Shown here: positions 20,050 to 29,345 of the stretch, one piece after another
How the letters are laid out: each line of letters starts with the position of its first letter
Position numbering within the stretch: the first letter of the stretch is position 1
DNA from: Rhodocyclaceae bacterium
GTDB taxonomy: Bacteria; Pseudomonadota; Gammaproteobacteria; Burkholderiales; Rhodocyclaceae
Assembly (NCBI GenBank): GCA_006218025.1
Contig: VBWA01000042.1
Span: 1 to 64,000, forward strand
Length of the DNA stretch: 64,000 bases
Direction: 5' to 3'
The notes under the pieces: generated by a model
The model's input: the letters and a program-made list of their open reading frames with translations, nothing else
The model's database searches: none
What the model was told of the DNA's origin: nothing
Made by a program: the position numbers and the translations under genes

Positions 20050-21137
20050 ATAGCGGCGTCGTGGGTCGCGGCGCCATGCCGGCGCAGCGCCCATGCCACA
20101 TGTTCCCGCACCAGCGCCGAAGCATGATCGGCGCGTGAGCGCAGTGCACCGATCACTTCATCGCTGGAGGGCGCATTGCCCAGCGCCACGGCGATGTTGC
20201 GCAGCCAGCGCTCGAAGCCGATGCGGCGGATCGGGGAACCAGCCAGCTTCTCGTTGAAATCGCTTTCTTCCCAGGCAAAGAGTTCCACCAGCGTTGCCTG
20301 GTCGAGGCCGTGGCGCGGCGCAAAATCGTTCTCGCGGGTCAGGGGGGCGAAGCGATTCCAGGGGCAGGCCAGTTGACAGTCGTCGCAGCCGTAAATGCGG
20401 TTGCCCAGCAGGGGCCGTAGCGCCTCGGGGATGCCGCCCTTGAGTTCGATGCTGAGGTAGGAAATGCACAGCCGCGCATCGAGGCGCCAGGGTGCGACGA
20501 TGGCCTGGGTCGGGCAGGCGCCGATGCAGGCGGTGCAGCTGCCGCAGTGATCGGTCACCGGTGCATCGGGCGACAGCGCCAGGTCGGTGAATATTTCGCC
20601 GAGGAAGAAATACGACCCGGCCTCGCGGTCGAGCAGCAGCGTGTGCTTGCCGCGCCAGCCGAGCCCGCTGTTCCGCGCCAGGCCGACTTCCATCACGGGT
20701 GCGGAATCGGTGAACACCCGATAGGCAAACACGCCGATCTCTTCGGTGATTCGATCGGCAAGCTTCTGCAGACGGGTGCGCAACAGCTTGTGGTAGTCGC
20801 GGCCCAGCGCGTAGCGCGAAACGAAGGCGCGTTCGCCATCGGCGAGCGTCTTGAAAGAGTCGGCGCTGGCGCTACGGTAATTCATGCGCGCGGTGATGAC
20901 GCTGCGGGTGCCGGGCAGCAGTAGCTCAGGTTGGGCGCGTTTGTTTCCATCTGCGGTGGTGTAGGCAGCCATATAATCCATTTCGCCATGGCAGCCGGCC
21001 GCCAGCCAGACGCTCAGATTCTCTTCGGCGTCGCTCACCCGGCTGCCGGAAAAGCCGATGGCATCGAAGCCGAGGTCCGTGCCCCAGCGCCGTATGTTTT
21101 CCTTCAGAGTCGCCGAATCGTCCCGATCGCCATGCAT
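20046..21137 (-). CDS. queG: Epoxyqueuosine reductase
   Basis: QueG reduces epoxyqueuosine to queuosine in tRNA with cobalamin and two [4Fe-4S] clusters. The protein carries CGSCTACIGACPTQAI and CDDCQLACPWN for the clusters. Either ATG at 21146 or 21137 is possible. Both lie at or inside the start region of the divergent tsaE (ATG at 21132), so the two 5' ends overlap and each promoter must lie in the other gene. The dispersed-repeat copy e is inside this gene (20854-20878). Confidence 0.94.
   Translation of the reverse strand: MHGDRDDSATLKENIRRWGTDLGFDAIGFSGSRVSDAEENLSVWLAAGCHGEMDYMAAYTTADGNKRAQPELLLPGTRSVITARMNYRSASADSFKTLADGERAFVSRYALGRDYHKLLRTRLQKLADRITEEIGVFAYRVFTDSAPVMEVGLARNSGLGWRGKHTLLLDREAGSYFFLGEIFTDLALSPDAPVTDHCGSCTACIGACPTQAIVAPWRLDARLCISYLSIELKGGIPEALRPLLGNRIYGCDDCQLACPWNRFAPLTRENDFAPRHGLDQATLVELFAWEESDFNEKLAGSPIRRIGFERWLRNIAVALGNAPSSDEVIGALRSRADHASALVREHVAWALRRHGAATHDAAI
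20854..20878 (+). repeat. Dispersed repeat, copy e (in queG)
   Basis: Plus-strand AAAGAGTCGGCGCTGGCG then CTACGGT; antisense within queG, where it encodes NYRSASADSF. Confidence 0.65.
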
Positions 21138-21644
21138 GCAGAACATCTTACTTTAGCCCTGCCCGACGAGGCCGCGACCCTCGCGCTGGGTGCCGCGCTG
21201 GCCGCATCGATCACCCAAAATCAGGCGCCGGGCATGGTGATCTGGCTCGAAGGCGACCTCGGTGCCGGCAAGACCACGTTGGTGCGCGGACTGTTGCGCG
21301 CCGCCGGCGACAGCGGCCCCGTAAAAAGCCCGACTTACACACTACTTGAAGTTCACGTGGTTTCTGGATTACACTTCTATCACTTTGATTTTTATAGATT
21401 CAATCAGGCGGAAGAATATCTCGATGCCGGACTCGACGAATATTTTTCAGGAAGCGGAATTTGTCTGGTCGAATGGCCCGACAAGGCCGCGCCATATCTG
21501 CCTGCCGCCGATATGCGAATCGAGTTGCGCGCTGGGCCGAATGCGCAGGGCGAGGGCCGCATCGCCCGCATTGAAGCCGCCAGTGCGAGGGGACGGACAT
21601 GCCTCGCCGGCGTGACGTCCTCAAGTTCGCTGCGGCCAGTCTGA
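21132..21644 (+). CDS. tsaE: tRNA threonylcarbamoyladenosine ATPase TsaE
   Basis: TsaE is the P-loop ATPase needed by TsaB-TsaD to place threonylcarbamoyl on tRNA A37. The 170-residue product begins MHAEHLTLALPDEAATLALG and has Walker A LEGDLGAGKTTLVRGLL, SPTYTLLEVH and HFDFYRFNQAEEYLDAGLDEYF. The C-terminus runs 46 nt into the start of the following amidase gene. A short AT-rich stretch (21355-21450) inside it differs from its GC-rich surroundings. The order tsaE-amidase next to queG is conserved in many Proteobacteria. Confidence 0.93.
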   Translation: MHAEHLTLALPDEAATLALGAALAASITQNQAPGMVIWLEGDLGAGKTTLVRGLLRAAGDSGPVKSPTYTLLEVHVVSGLHFYHFDFYRFNQAEEYLDAGLDEYFSGSGICLVEWPDKAAPYLPAADMRIELRAGPNAQGEGRIARIEAASARGRTCLAGVTSSSSLRPV

Positions 21645-22873
21645 CGCTGCTGGTTTCAAGAGTCGGCGCTGGCGCCACGGCGGGCAGCAGCATTCTTGCC
21701 GTACGCGTCTGGCCTGCCCGCGACTACACGCGGGTAACGCTGGAGCACGATCAGGCGATCAAGTATTCCCATTTGCTGGTGAAGGACCCGGAGCGGCTGG
21801 TGGTCGATCTGGAAGGCGTCGAATTCAATTCGGTGCTGCAGATGCTGCCCTCGAAGATTCTGGATTCGGATCCCTACATCAAGCTGATCCGCGCCGGACG
21901 CAACAAGCCGGGTGTGGTGCGCCTGGTGATCGAACTCAAGGGCGAGGTCAAGCCGCAGGTGTTTTCGCTTATGCCGGTAGGCGAATACGGGCATCGACTG
22001 GTGCTCGACCTCTATCCGGCCGAGCCGATCGATCCGCTGATGGCCCTGCTCGAAAAATCCGGCGAGCCGTCGCTGAAGGCGGAGTCCTCGCTCGACAGCC
22101 GCACCAGACCGACGGAACAGCCTGCCGAGCGGCCCGCGGACAAGCCCGAGATTGCGCGCCTCGTCACCATCGTCCTCGATCCCGGGCATGGCGGCGAAGA
22201 CCCCGGCGCGATCGGCCGCGGCGGCAGCCATGAGAAGAACGTCACGCTGTCCGTCGCGCGCCGGCTGAAGGCAAAGATCGATGCCACGCCCAACATGCGC
22301 TCGGTGCTGACGCGCGACGGCGACTACTTCATTCCCCTGAACCAGCGCGTGCAGAAGGCGCGCCGGGTGCAGGCGGACCTTTTCGTTTCGGTGCATGCCG
22401 ATGCCTTCATCAAGTCCACGGCGCGCGGTTCCAGCGTTTTTGTGTTGTCCGAAAACGGCGCTTCGAGTTCGGCCGCGCGCTGGCTGGCCAACAAGGAAAA
22501 TTCGGCCGACCTGGTGGGCGGCGTGAACCTCGGTGCCAAGGATCCCTACCTGGCGCGCACCCTGCTCGACCTGTCGCAGACCGCGACCATCAACGACAGC
22601 CTCAAGCTGGGCAAGCACGTGCTGGGCGAGCTGGGCCGCATCAACACCCTGCACAAGGGTCAGGTGGAGCAGGCCGGTTTCGCCGTGCTGAAGGCGCCGG
22701 ACATTCCCTCGATCCTGATCGAGACCGCCTTCATCTCCAATCCCGAGGAAGAGGCGCGCCTCAATGACGAGGCCTATCAGGACCGCATGGCCGAAGCCAT
22801 CCTCAGGGGCATCCGCGGCTACTTCGCGCGGAATCCGCCGCTGGCCAAGTCGAAGCTGGCGCGGCTGGATTGA
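21599..22873 (+). CDS. amiC: N-acetylmuramoyl-L-alanine amidase with AMIN domain
   Basis: A 424-residue periplasmic amidase that cleaves the peptide from MurNAc during cell separation. The N-terminus MPRRRDVLKFAAASLTLL looks like a Tat signal, as in AmiC. An AMIN domain (residues ~35-145, with VRVWPARDYTRVTLEHD) targets the septum, and an amidase-3 domain follows with zinc ligands in LDPGHGGEDPGAIG, E of HEKN, and SVHADAF, plus the catalytic Glu in ILIETAFISN. Dispersed-repeat copy f encodes the signal-peptide end (SRVGAGATAG). Whether it is AmiB- or AmiC-like in role is not settled. Confidence 0.93.
   Translation: MPRRRDVLKFAAASLTLLVSRVGAGATAGSSILAVRVWPARDYTRVTLEHDQAIKYSHLLVKDPERLVVDLEGVEFNSVLQMLPSKILDSDPYIKLIRAGRNKPGVVRLVIELKGEVKPQVFSLMPVGEYGHRLVLDLYPAEPIDPLMALLEKSGEPSLKAESSLDSRTRPTEQPAERPADKPEIARLVTIVLDPGHGGEDPGAIGRGGSHEKNVTLSVARRLKAKIDATPNMRSVLTRDGDYFIPLNQRVQKARRVQADLFVSVHADAFIKSTARGSSVFVLSENGASSSAARWLANKENSADLVGGVNLGAKDPYLARTLLDLSQTATINDSLKLGKHVLGELGRINTLHKGQVEQAGFAVLKAPDIPSILIETAFISNPEEEARLNDEAYQDRMAEAILRGIRGYFARNPPLAKSKLARLD
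21658..21682 (+). repeat. Dispersed repeat, copy f (in amidase signal peptide)
   Basis: AAGAGTCGGCGCTGGCG then CCACGGCG, read in frame as RVGAGATA at the signal peptide/mature junction. Confidence 0.7.
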
Positions 22874-22933
22874 TCCGAGCCCGCGCGTCCCGCGCAAACC
22901 CTTGCCGGTTCAGGTCGGCCCGGCCCGGCTTGA

Positions 22934-22939
22934 TATAAT
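22934..22939 (+). promoter_or_regulatory. -10 box upstream of ribF
   Basis: A perfect TATAAT lies 28 nt before the ribF ATG; no good -35 is visible at the right spacing. Confidence 0.5.
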
Positions 22940-22967
22940 CGCCCGCTTTCCCTGCAGCCTTGACCCC

Positions 22968-23915
22968 ATGCTGGTTTTTCGCGGTGTTCCCGAGCGGGCG
23001 ACGACGTCTACGGTGCTGACCATCGGCAATTTCGATGGCGTGCATCTCGGCCATCGCGCGCTGCTTGGCGAATTGACGACCAAGGCGCGCGAGCTGGCCT
23101 TGCCGGCGACCGTGCTCACCTTCGAGCCGCATCCGCGCGAACTGTTCGCGCCGGATCAGGCGCCGGCACGCCTGGCCAGCCTGCGCGACAAGTTCGAACT
23201 GCTCGCCGAATGCGGCGTCGACCGCGTGCATGTCTGCCGTTTCAACCGCAAGTTCGCGGCGCATACCGCCGGCGAGTTTATCGACAACATTCTGGTGCGC
23301 GGGCTGTCGGTGCGGCATCTGATCATCGGCGACGATTTCCGCTTCGGCAAGGGGCGCAGCGGTGACTTCGCGCTGCTGCAGCAGGCCGGCCGCGAGCATC
23401 GTTTCGTGGTCGAGGCTATGCACACGGTCGATTTCGGCGGGCTCCGGGTTTCCAGCTCCGCGGTACGCGATGCGCTGGCGAGCGGCGACATCGAACGCGC
23501 CGAGGGATTGCTCGGGCGTGCCTTCGTCATTGCCGGACGCGTCATGGATGGCAAGAAGCTCGGCCGAACGATCGGGTTTCCGACTGCCAATATCCAGGTC
23601 AGGCGCAAGCGTCTGCCCTTGTCCGGCGTTTTTGCCGTCACGGTCTCGGGCGTCGCCGAGCAGCCGATTCCCGGCGCGGCCAACATCGGCGTGCGCCCCA
23701 CGGTCGAGGAAGGCCTCAAGCCGGTGCTGGAAGTCCACCTGCTGGATTTCGACCGCGACATCTACGGCACTCACGTCGACGTGAATTTCCTGCACAAGCT
23801 GCGCGACGAGGCGAAGTTCGATTCGCTCGATGCGCTCAAGGCGCAGATCGCCCGCGACGTCGCGGATGTGCGCACCTATTTCAAGACCCATTCAGCAAAC
23901 GCTCATGATCGCTGA
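22968..23915 (+). CDS. ribF: Bifunctional riboflavin kinase/FMN adenylyltransferase
   Basis: A 315-residue enzyme making FMN then FAD. The N-terminal adenylyltransferase part has TIGNFDGVHLGHRALL and FGKGRSGDFALL; the C-terminal kinase part has GRTIGFPTANIQ and the GVFAV...GAANIGVRPTVEEG region. The start MLVFRGVPE at 22968 follows a TATAAT box. Gene order ribF-ileS-lspA-fkpB-ispH is the same as in E. coli. Confidence 0.96.
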   Translation: MLVFRGVPERATTSTVLTIGNFDGVHLGHRALLGELTTKARELALPATVLTFEPHPRELFAPDQAPARLASLRDKFELLAECGVDRVHVCRFNRKFAAHTAGEFIDNILVRGLSVRHLIIGDDFRFGKGRSGDFALLQQAGREHRFVVEAMHTVDFGGLRVSSSAVRDALASGDIERAEGLLGRAFVIAGRVMDGKKLGRTIGFPTANIQVRRKRLPLSGVFAVTVSGVAEQPIPGAANIGVRPTVEEGLKPVLEVHLLDFDRDIYGTHVDVNFLHKLRDEAKFDSLDALKAQIARDVADVRTYFKTHSANAHDR

Positions 23916-23974
23916 AGATCACCCGCTGATGATGAAACACGCGAAAAGCGAATTGAAGGCCCGCCCCTCCCATC

Positions 23975-24050
23975 CTCCCCTCGCGGGGAGGCTTCTAGTC
24001 AACTCGCTTCGCTCGACTATCACCAGTCGCTCCGAACGAGTTGTTTCACT
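23975..24050. repeat. Structured intergenic repeat, copy B (before ileS)
   Basis: Near-identical to the block before purD (55-129): CCTCCCC-TCGC-GGGGAGG hairpin, then TCGCTTCGCTCGACT and AGTCGCTCCGAACGAG dyad, ending just before the ileS start. Confidence 0.8.
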
Positions 24051-25266
24051 CTAACGGCACGACTCATGGCTGATTACCGCAAGACCCTTAACATGCCCGA
24101 CACGCCATTCCCGATGCGCGGCGACTTGGCCCGCCGCGAGCCGGGCTGGATCGCCGCGTGGCAGCAGCAGCGGCTCTACTGGAAGATCCGCGATGCGGCC
24201 AAGGGGCGTCCGCGCTTCGTGCTGCACGACGGCCCGCCCTATGCCAATGGCGACATCCATATCGGCCATGCGGTGAACAAGATACTCAAGGACATCATCG
24301 TTCGCTCGAAGACGCTGGCCGGCTTCGACGCGCCCTATGTGCCGGGCTGGGACTGCCATGGCCTGCCGATCGAGCACCAGATCGAGAAGACCCACGGCAA
24401 GCAATCCGCCTCGGCGTGCTGGGCGACTGGGACAATCCCTATCTCACCATGGCTTTTCGCAACGAGGCCGACGAAATCCGCTCGGTCGGCGATCTGTACA
24501 AGACCGGCTACCTGTTCAAGGGTCTCAAGCCGGTGAACTGGTGCTTCGATTGCGGCTCGGCGCTGGCCGAGGCCGAGGTCGAGTATCAGGACAAGAAGTC
24601 GCCGGCGATCGACGTCGCCTTCCGCCTCGATGCTGCCGAGCGCGGCCGCGTCGCCCATGCCTTCGGCCTTGCCGAACTGCCGGCCGGCGACTGCTGGACG
24701 GTGATCTGGACCACGACGCCATGGACCATTCCGTCGAACCAGGCGCTCAACATGCATCCGGACTTCACCTACGAGCTGGTGAAGACGGAACGCGGCTGCC
24801 TGATCCTCGCGGCCGAGTTGCGCGCCGCGGCGCTGGAACGCTACCAGTTGCAAGGCGAGGTGCTCGGTGCCTGCCAGGGCACGGCGCTGGCGCTGGTGAA
24901 CTTCCTGCACCCGTTCTACGAACGCAAGTCCCCGGTGTATCTGGGCGATTACGTCACGCTCGACACCGGCACCGGCATCGTGCACAGCGCGCCAGCCTAC
25001 GGCCTCGAGGACTTCGAATCCTGCCGCAAGCACGGCATGCACAACGACGAAATTCTCACTCCGGTGCAGGGCGACGGCGTATTCGCGGCGAGCCTGCCCT
25101 TCTTCGGCGGCATGTTCGTCTGGAAGGCCAATGCGGTCATCATCGAGAAGCTGGCCGAGGTCGGCAGCCTCTTCGCCAGCAGCGAGATCGTGCACAGCTA
25201 CATGCACTGCTGGCGGCACAAGACGCCGATCATCTATCGCGCCACGACGCAGTGGTTTGTCGGCAT

Positions 25267-25375
25267 GGACAGGGTGGTGAGCCACCCTGTCCATTCTGGA
25301 CAAAATGTCGGCAATCCCCCCGACCCCCTTTCCGGGAAAGGGGGCGATGAAGTCGGGTCGCCGGTGGCGACACAG
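25267..25375. repeat. Hairpin-rich insert inside ileS
   Basis: Two strong hairpins interrupt a conserved part of ileS: GGACAGGGTGG/CCACCCTGTCC (11 bp, loop TGAG, 25267-25292) and CCCCCTTTCC/GGAAAGGGGG (10 bp, 25324-25344). They encode about 34 residues ([20 protein letters not shown] and following) absent from E. coli IleS, just after TTQWFVGMD. The second hairpin is related to the one at the purK 3' end. Confidence 0.7.
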
Positions 25376-26510
25376 AAAAATCAGGCGACCTTGCGCGACA
25401 AGGCGCTGGCGGCCGTAGAAGCGACCAAGTTCTATCCCGACTGGGGCAAGGCGCGTCTGCACGCGATGATCGCCAATCGGCCCGACTGGTGCGTTTCGCG
25501 CCAGCGCAACTGGGGCGTGCCGATTCCTTTCTTCCTGCACAAGGAAACCGGCGAGCCGCATCCGCGCACACTGGAACTGCTCGAAGCCGTGGCGAAGCGC
25601 ATCGAGAAAGAAGGCATCGACGCCTGGTTCAAGCTCGATGCCGCCGAACTGCTCGGCGCCGACGCCGCGAACTACGACAAGATGCGCGATACGCTCGACG
25701 TCTGGTTCGATTCCGGCACCACGCATCGCACGGTGCTGCGCGGTTCTCACGCTGCAGATCTGAGCTACCCGGCCGACCTCTACCTCGAAGGCTCGGACCA
25801 GCATCGCGGCTGGTTTCATTCGTCATTGCTCACCGGTGCTGCGATCGACGGCCGCGCGCCCTACAAGGCCTTGCTGACCCACGGCTTCGTGGTCGACGGC
25901 AAGGGTATGAAGATGTCCAAGTCGAAGGGCAACGTCGTCGCACCGCAGAAGATTTCCGACACGCTCGGCGCCGAAATCCTCCGTCTCTGGGTCGCGAGCA
26001 CCGACTACTCGGGCGAACTGTCGATCGACGAGAAGACCATCCTGCCGCGCGTGGTCGAGGTCTATCGCCGCCTGCGCAATACCTTGCGCTTCCTGCTGGC
26101 CAACACGGCGGATTTCGACGCGCAGGGTGGTAAAGGCGCACAAATGCTGCCGCCCGCCGAATGGCTGGAAGTGGATCGCTACGCGCTCGCGCTGACCCGC
26201 CGCCTGCAGGCGCAATGCACCGCCGACTACGAGCGCTTCGAGTTCCACAAGGTGGTGCAGGCGCTGATGAATTTCTGTTCCGAGGACCTCGGCGCCTTCT
26301 ACCTCGACATTCTCAAGGACCGCCTCTACACCGCCGCGGAAAATTCCCGCGCGCGCCGTTCGGCGCAAAGCGCGCTGTGGCACATCCTGCAAACCGTGAC
26401 GCGGCTGATGGCGCCGATCCTGTCCTTCACCGCCGAAGAAATCTGGACAACGCTGAAGCAGGGCGACAGCGTCATGCTCGACACTTGGCATGTGCTGCCG
26501 GAACAGGCCG

Positions 26511-26535
26511 AAGAGTCGGCGCTGGTGACACGGTG
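26511..26535 (+). repeat. Dispersed repeat, copy g (in ileS)
   Basis: AAGAGTCGGCGCTGGTG then ACACGGTG, read in frame as EESALVTR. Confidence 0.6.
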
Positions 26536-26722
26536 GCAAGCGCTGCGTGCCGTACGCGCCGAGGTCTCTCGCGTGCTGGAAGACGTGCGCAGTGCCGGCG
26601 GCATCGGCTCCTCGCTGCAGGCCGAGGTGAGCCTGCGCGCCGCGCCGGATACCTACGAGCTGCTGGCGTCGCTGGGCGAGGATCTCAAGTTCGTCTTGAT
26701 CTGCTCGAAGGTGAGCCTTGAG

Positions 26723-26746
26723 AAAGTCGGCGCTGGTGATACGGTG
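26723..26746 (+). repeat. Dispersed repeat, copy h (in ileS)
   Basis: AAAGTCGGCGCTGGTG then ATACGGTG, in a different frame from copy g (read as KVGAGDTV), 200 nt downstream of it. Confidence 0.6.
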
Positions 26747-26897
26747 ACCGGCGCGGTGATCGAGGCCGTTCCCAGCGCCCACGCCAAGTGCGGCCGTTGC
26801 TGGCACTGGCGCGAGGATGTCGGCCACGACGCCGAACATCCCGAACTCTGCGGACGATGCAGTTCCACTCTGTTCGGTTCCGGCGAGGCGCGCGAGT

Positions 26898-27383
26898 TTG
26901 CCTAAGTTCGTGCCGACGCTGGGCCGCTGGCTGGTACTGGCAGCGCTGGTGCTGATCCTCGACCAGATCAGCAAGGTCTGGATCCTGGATAGCTTCCGTC
27001 ACATGGAGAGGTTGAGCGTGACCTCGTTTTTCAATATCGTCCTGGTCTTCAATCCCGGCGCATCGTTCAGCTTCCTGGCCGATGCCGGCGGCTGGCAGAA
27101 GTGGTTCTTCGTCGGCCTCGCGCTGGCCATCTCGCTCTGGCTGCTGAGCATGCTGCGCAAGCATGCTCAGGAGCGCCTGCTGCCGGCGGCACTGTCGCTG
27201 ATCCTCGGCGGCGCGCTCGGGAATGTGATCGACCGCCTGCGCTTTGATGCCGTGGTCGATTTTCTCGATTTTCATCTAGCAGGCTATCATTGGCCGGCCT
27301 TCAACGTGGCCGACTCGGCCATCACCGTCGGTGTGGTGCTGATGCTCCTGCATCAGTTCCGCTACGGCAAGGAAAGCTCATGA
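26898..27383 (+). CDS. lspA: Lipoprotein signal peptidase
   Basis: Inner-membrane aspartyl peptidase removing signal peptides of lipoproteins. Four transmembrane helices are visible; the conserved motifs are [38 protein letters not shown] (catalytic Asp) and [11 protein letters not shown] (catalytic Asp). The start is uncertain: a TTG at 26898 overlaps the ileS stop, and a GTG lies at 26910; the frame is open back to 26817, but that part is ileS sequence. The stop overlaps the fkpB start. Confidence 0.93.
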   Translation: MPKFVPTLGRWLVLAALVLILDQISKVWILDSFRHMERLSVTSFFNIVLVFNPGASFSFLADAGGWQKWFFVGLALAISLWLLSMLRKHAQERLLPAALSLILGGALGNVIDRLRFDAVVDFLDFHLAGYHWPAFNVADSAITVGVVLMLLHQFRYGKESS

Positions 27384-27820
27384 CTCAAACCGCTGAAACC
27401 GTACGCGCCGGCAATCTCATCACGCTGCACTACCGCGTCGCCACCGGCGACGATACCGAACTGGTGAGCACCTTCGACTCGACCCCGGCGACCCTGCAAC
27501 TCGGCAGCGGCGAACTGGCGCCGCCCCTCGAGCACTGCCTGATCGGTGTTGCCGTCGGCGAGCGCCACGTGTTTCTGCTCGAGGCCGACCAGGCCTTCGG
27601 CAGCCACAATCCGCAGCTGGTGCAGCGCATGCCGCGCAGCGACTTGCCGCCCAATGCCAGCCCGGAATTGCACGGCCTGATCGAGTTCGCCGCGCCCGGC
27701 GGCGAAAAATTCACCGGCATCGTGCGCGAGCTCGACGCCGAAGGGGTGCTGGTCGATTTCAACCACCCGCTGGCCGGCAAGCCGGTGCGCTTCGAAGTCG
27801 AAATCATCGGAATACTGTGA
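27380..27820 (+). CDS. fkpB: FKBP-type peptidyl-prolyl isomerase (SlpA-like)
   Basis: A 146-residue cytosolic FKBP-fold isomerase. It begins [20 protein letters not shown] and shows the SlyD/SlpA pattern with an inserted flap ([20 protein letters not shown]) and the final strands [19 protein letters not shown]. It overlaps lspA by ATGA and abuts ispH, so lspA-fkpB-ispH are cotranscribed, as in E. coli. Confidence 0.92.
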   Translation: MTQTAETVRAGNLITLHYRVATGDDTELVSTFDSTPATLQLGSGELAPPLEHCLIGVAVGERHVFLLEADQAFGSHNPQLVQRMPRSDLPPNASPELHGLIEFAAPGGEKFTGIVRELDAEGVLVDFNHPLAGKPVRFEVEIIGIL

Positions 27821-28797
27821 TGAACATCCTGCTCGCCAATCCAAGAGGTTTCTGCGCCGGCGTCGAACGCGCGATCGCCATCGTCGAACGTGCGCTGGAG
27901 AAATTCGGCGCGCCGATCTATGTGCGGCACGAGGTGGTGCACAACCGCTACGTCGTCGATGGCCTCAAGGCCAAGGGCGCTGTCTTCGTCGAAGAGCTAT
28001 CCGAGGTGCCGGATGGCGCCACGGTGGTTTTCAGCGCGCATGGCGTCCCGCAGGCGGTACGCAAGGAGGCGGCAGAGCGCGGACTGAAGGTATTCGATGC
28101 CACCTGCCCGCTGGTGACGAAGGTGCATCTCGAGGTGTCGCGCTTGCACAAGCAGGGTTACGAGATCGTGATGATCGGCCACAAGGGCCACCCCGAAGTC
28201 GAAGGCACCATGGGCCAGGCGACGGGCCGCATGTACCTTGTGGAAAATGTGGAGGATGTCGCGCAGCTGAAGGTCGGCGCTGGCGCGCTCTGCGTACCTG
28301 GGATTCCGCTTCGCGGGCAGGTAACGGCGAAGCCTGTGCCACTGGCCTATGTAACGCAGACCACGCTGTCGGTGGACGACGCCCGCGTGATCGTGCATGC
28401 CCTGACGGCGCGCTTCCCGAACATCGTCGGACCGCGCAAGGACGATATCTGCTATGCCACGCAAAACCGCCAGGACGCCGTCAAGGCGATGGCCGGCAAG
28501 GTCGATGTGGTGATCGTGGTCGGCTCGAAGAACAGCTCGAATTCCAACCGTCTGCGCGAAGTCGCGGCGATCGGAGGCATCCCGGCCTATCTGGTGGATG
28601 GCGCGGAGCAGATCGATGCGAAATGGCTCGGCGGAAATGCGCGGGTCGGCGTCACGGCCGGCGCGTCGGCACCCGAAGTCCTGGTGAGCGGCGTCGTCGA
28701 ACGCCTGAAGACGCTTGGCGCCGACAACATCGAAACCCTGGACGGCGTGGCGGAGAACGTCAATTTTCCCCTTCCCAAGGAGCTGCTTGGCGAGTAA
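27820..28797 (+). CDS. ispH: 4-hydroxy-3-methylbut-2-enyl diphosphate reductase
   Basis: IspH is the [4Fe-4S] enzyme of the last MEP-pathway step, giving IPP and DMAPP. The 325-residue protein has cluster cysteines in [24 protein letters not shown] and [12 protein letters not shown], plus [10 protein letters not shown] and [12 protein letters not shown] ~20-residue insert ([20 protein letters not shown]) before [14 protein letters not shown] is not part of the family; it is encoded by a split copy of the dispersed repeat. The ATG at 27820 follows a GTG in the same frame; the ATG is preferred. Confidence 0.95.
   Translation: MNILLANPRGFCAGVERAIAIVERALEKFGAPIYVRHEVVHNRYVVDGLKAKGAVFVEELSEVPDGATVVFSAHGVPQAVRKEAAERGLKVFDATCPLVTKVHLEVSRLHKQGYEIVMIGHKGHPEVEGTMGQATGRMYLVENVEDVAQLKVGAGALCVPGIPLRGQVTAKPVPLAYVTQTTLSVDDARVIVHALTARFPNIVGPRKDDICYATQNRQDAVKAMAGKVDVVIVVGSKNSSNSNRLREVAAIGGIPAYLVDGAEQIDAKWLGGNARVGVTAGASAPEVLVSGVVERLKTLGADNIETLDGVAENVNFPLPKELLGE
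28270..28332 (+). repeat. Split dispersed repeat, copy i (in ispH)
   Basis: The left half (AAGGTCGGCGCTGGCG, 28270-28285) and right half (AACGGCGAAG, 28323-28332) of the window consensus are separated by about 37 nt containing CCTGGGATTCCGCTTCGCGG, whereas other copies have 2 nt between halves. The whole is translated as an in-frame insert in IspH. Confidence 0.6.
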
Positions 28798-28898
28798 TCC
28801 CTGCATGGCCTGCCGTTTGTCACCCAAACCCGACCAGTGGTCGCCGTGTGCTTGCCTGGCATGGCGAAGGCGCTAATGATGATAGTGAGGAGCTTTCC

Positions 28899-29345
28899 AT
28901 GAAAATTCGTACGCGCGGCTTTACCCTTATCGAAGTGATGATCACGATGACGATCATCGGTATTTTGATGGCCATTGCGCTTCCCCAGTACGGGGAATAT
29001 GTGTTGAAGGGGAAATTGACCGAAGCGATGTCGCTGCTGTCCGATCTGCAGATTCGTCAGGAGCAGTACTATCAGGACAATCGCACCTACGCTGATGGCA
29101 TGAGGCCGCGCGGGGTTGCAAGCCCATTCGTTCTCGCCGACTGCACGACCGCCAATCCGAGCCAGAACTTTATTTGCACCACCATTTGCGCAACGGCCAA
29201 CAGTGGCCAGACCTACACCTGCACCGCCACCTCGGCAACGCTCGGTTACGTCTACACAGTCACGGAAGCCGGTACCAAGGCGACGACGCAGCCGTCCGGC
29301 ACCACGGTCACCTGCTGGCTCAGGGGTAGTAGCGGGGTGTGCTGA
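28899..29345 (+). CDS. pilE: Type IV pilin / PilE-like
   Basis: A 148-residue type IV prepilin: leader MKIRTRG cleaved by PilD before FTLIEVMITMTIIGILMAIA, mature residue 5 being Glu. The C-terminal half has the usual cysteine-bearing region. It lies about 100 nt after ispH and has GAGGAG before its ATG. It is followed without gaps by fimT-, pilV-, pilW-, pilX- and pilY1-type genes, a minor-pilin operon; whether it is the major pilin or a minor PilE cannot be told here. Confidence 0.88.
   Translation: MKIRTRGFTLIEVMITMTIIGILMAIALPQYGEYVLKGKLTEAMSLLSDLQIRQEQYYQDNRTYADGMRPRGVASPFVLADCTTANPSQNFICTTICATANSGQTYTCTATSATLGYVYTVTEAGTKATTQPSGTTVTCWLRGSSGVC

Larger units (their letters stand above)
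24066..26905 (+). pseudogene. ileS: Isoleucyl-tRNA synthetase, frameshifted by an apparent deletion
   Basis: Class I synthetase charging tRNA-Ile. Reading frame 1 (24066 onward) encodes [20 protein letters not shown] through [12 protein letters not shown] (HIGH motif) to IEKTHGK at 24401; the rest of the protein continues in another frame from [17 protein letters not shown] at 24407. Homologues have 27-30 residues between these points, but only 5 nt remain here, so roughly 76-85 nt are missing out of frame. The rest is intact: KMSKSKGN and the C-terminal zinc motif (CGRCWHW...CGRCSS). There is also a ~34-residue in-frame insert made of hairpin repeats (25270-25375). Since IleS is essential, an assembly or sequencing error, or a second ileS elsewhere, is more likely than a true null. 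Confidence 0.9.

Noticed and set aside
28798-28898. Sigma-54 promoter for the pilE operon
   Set aside because: TGGCCT-N5-TTGT and TGGCAT-N5-AGGC both fit the spacing, but each misses a key -12 base; too weak to list.
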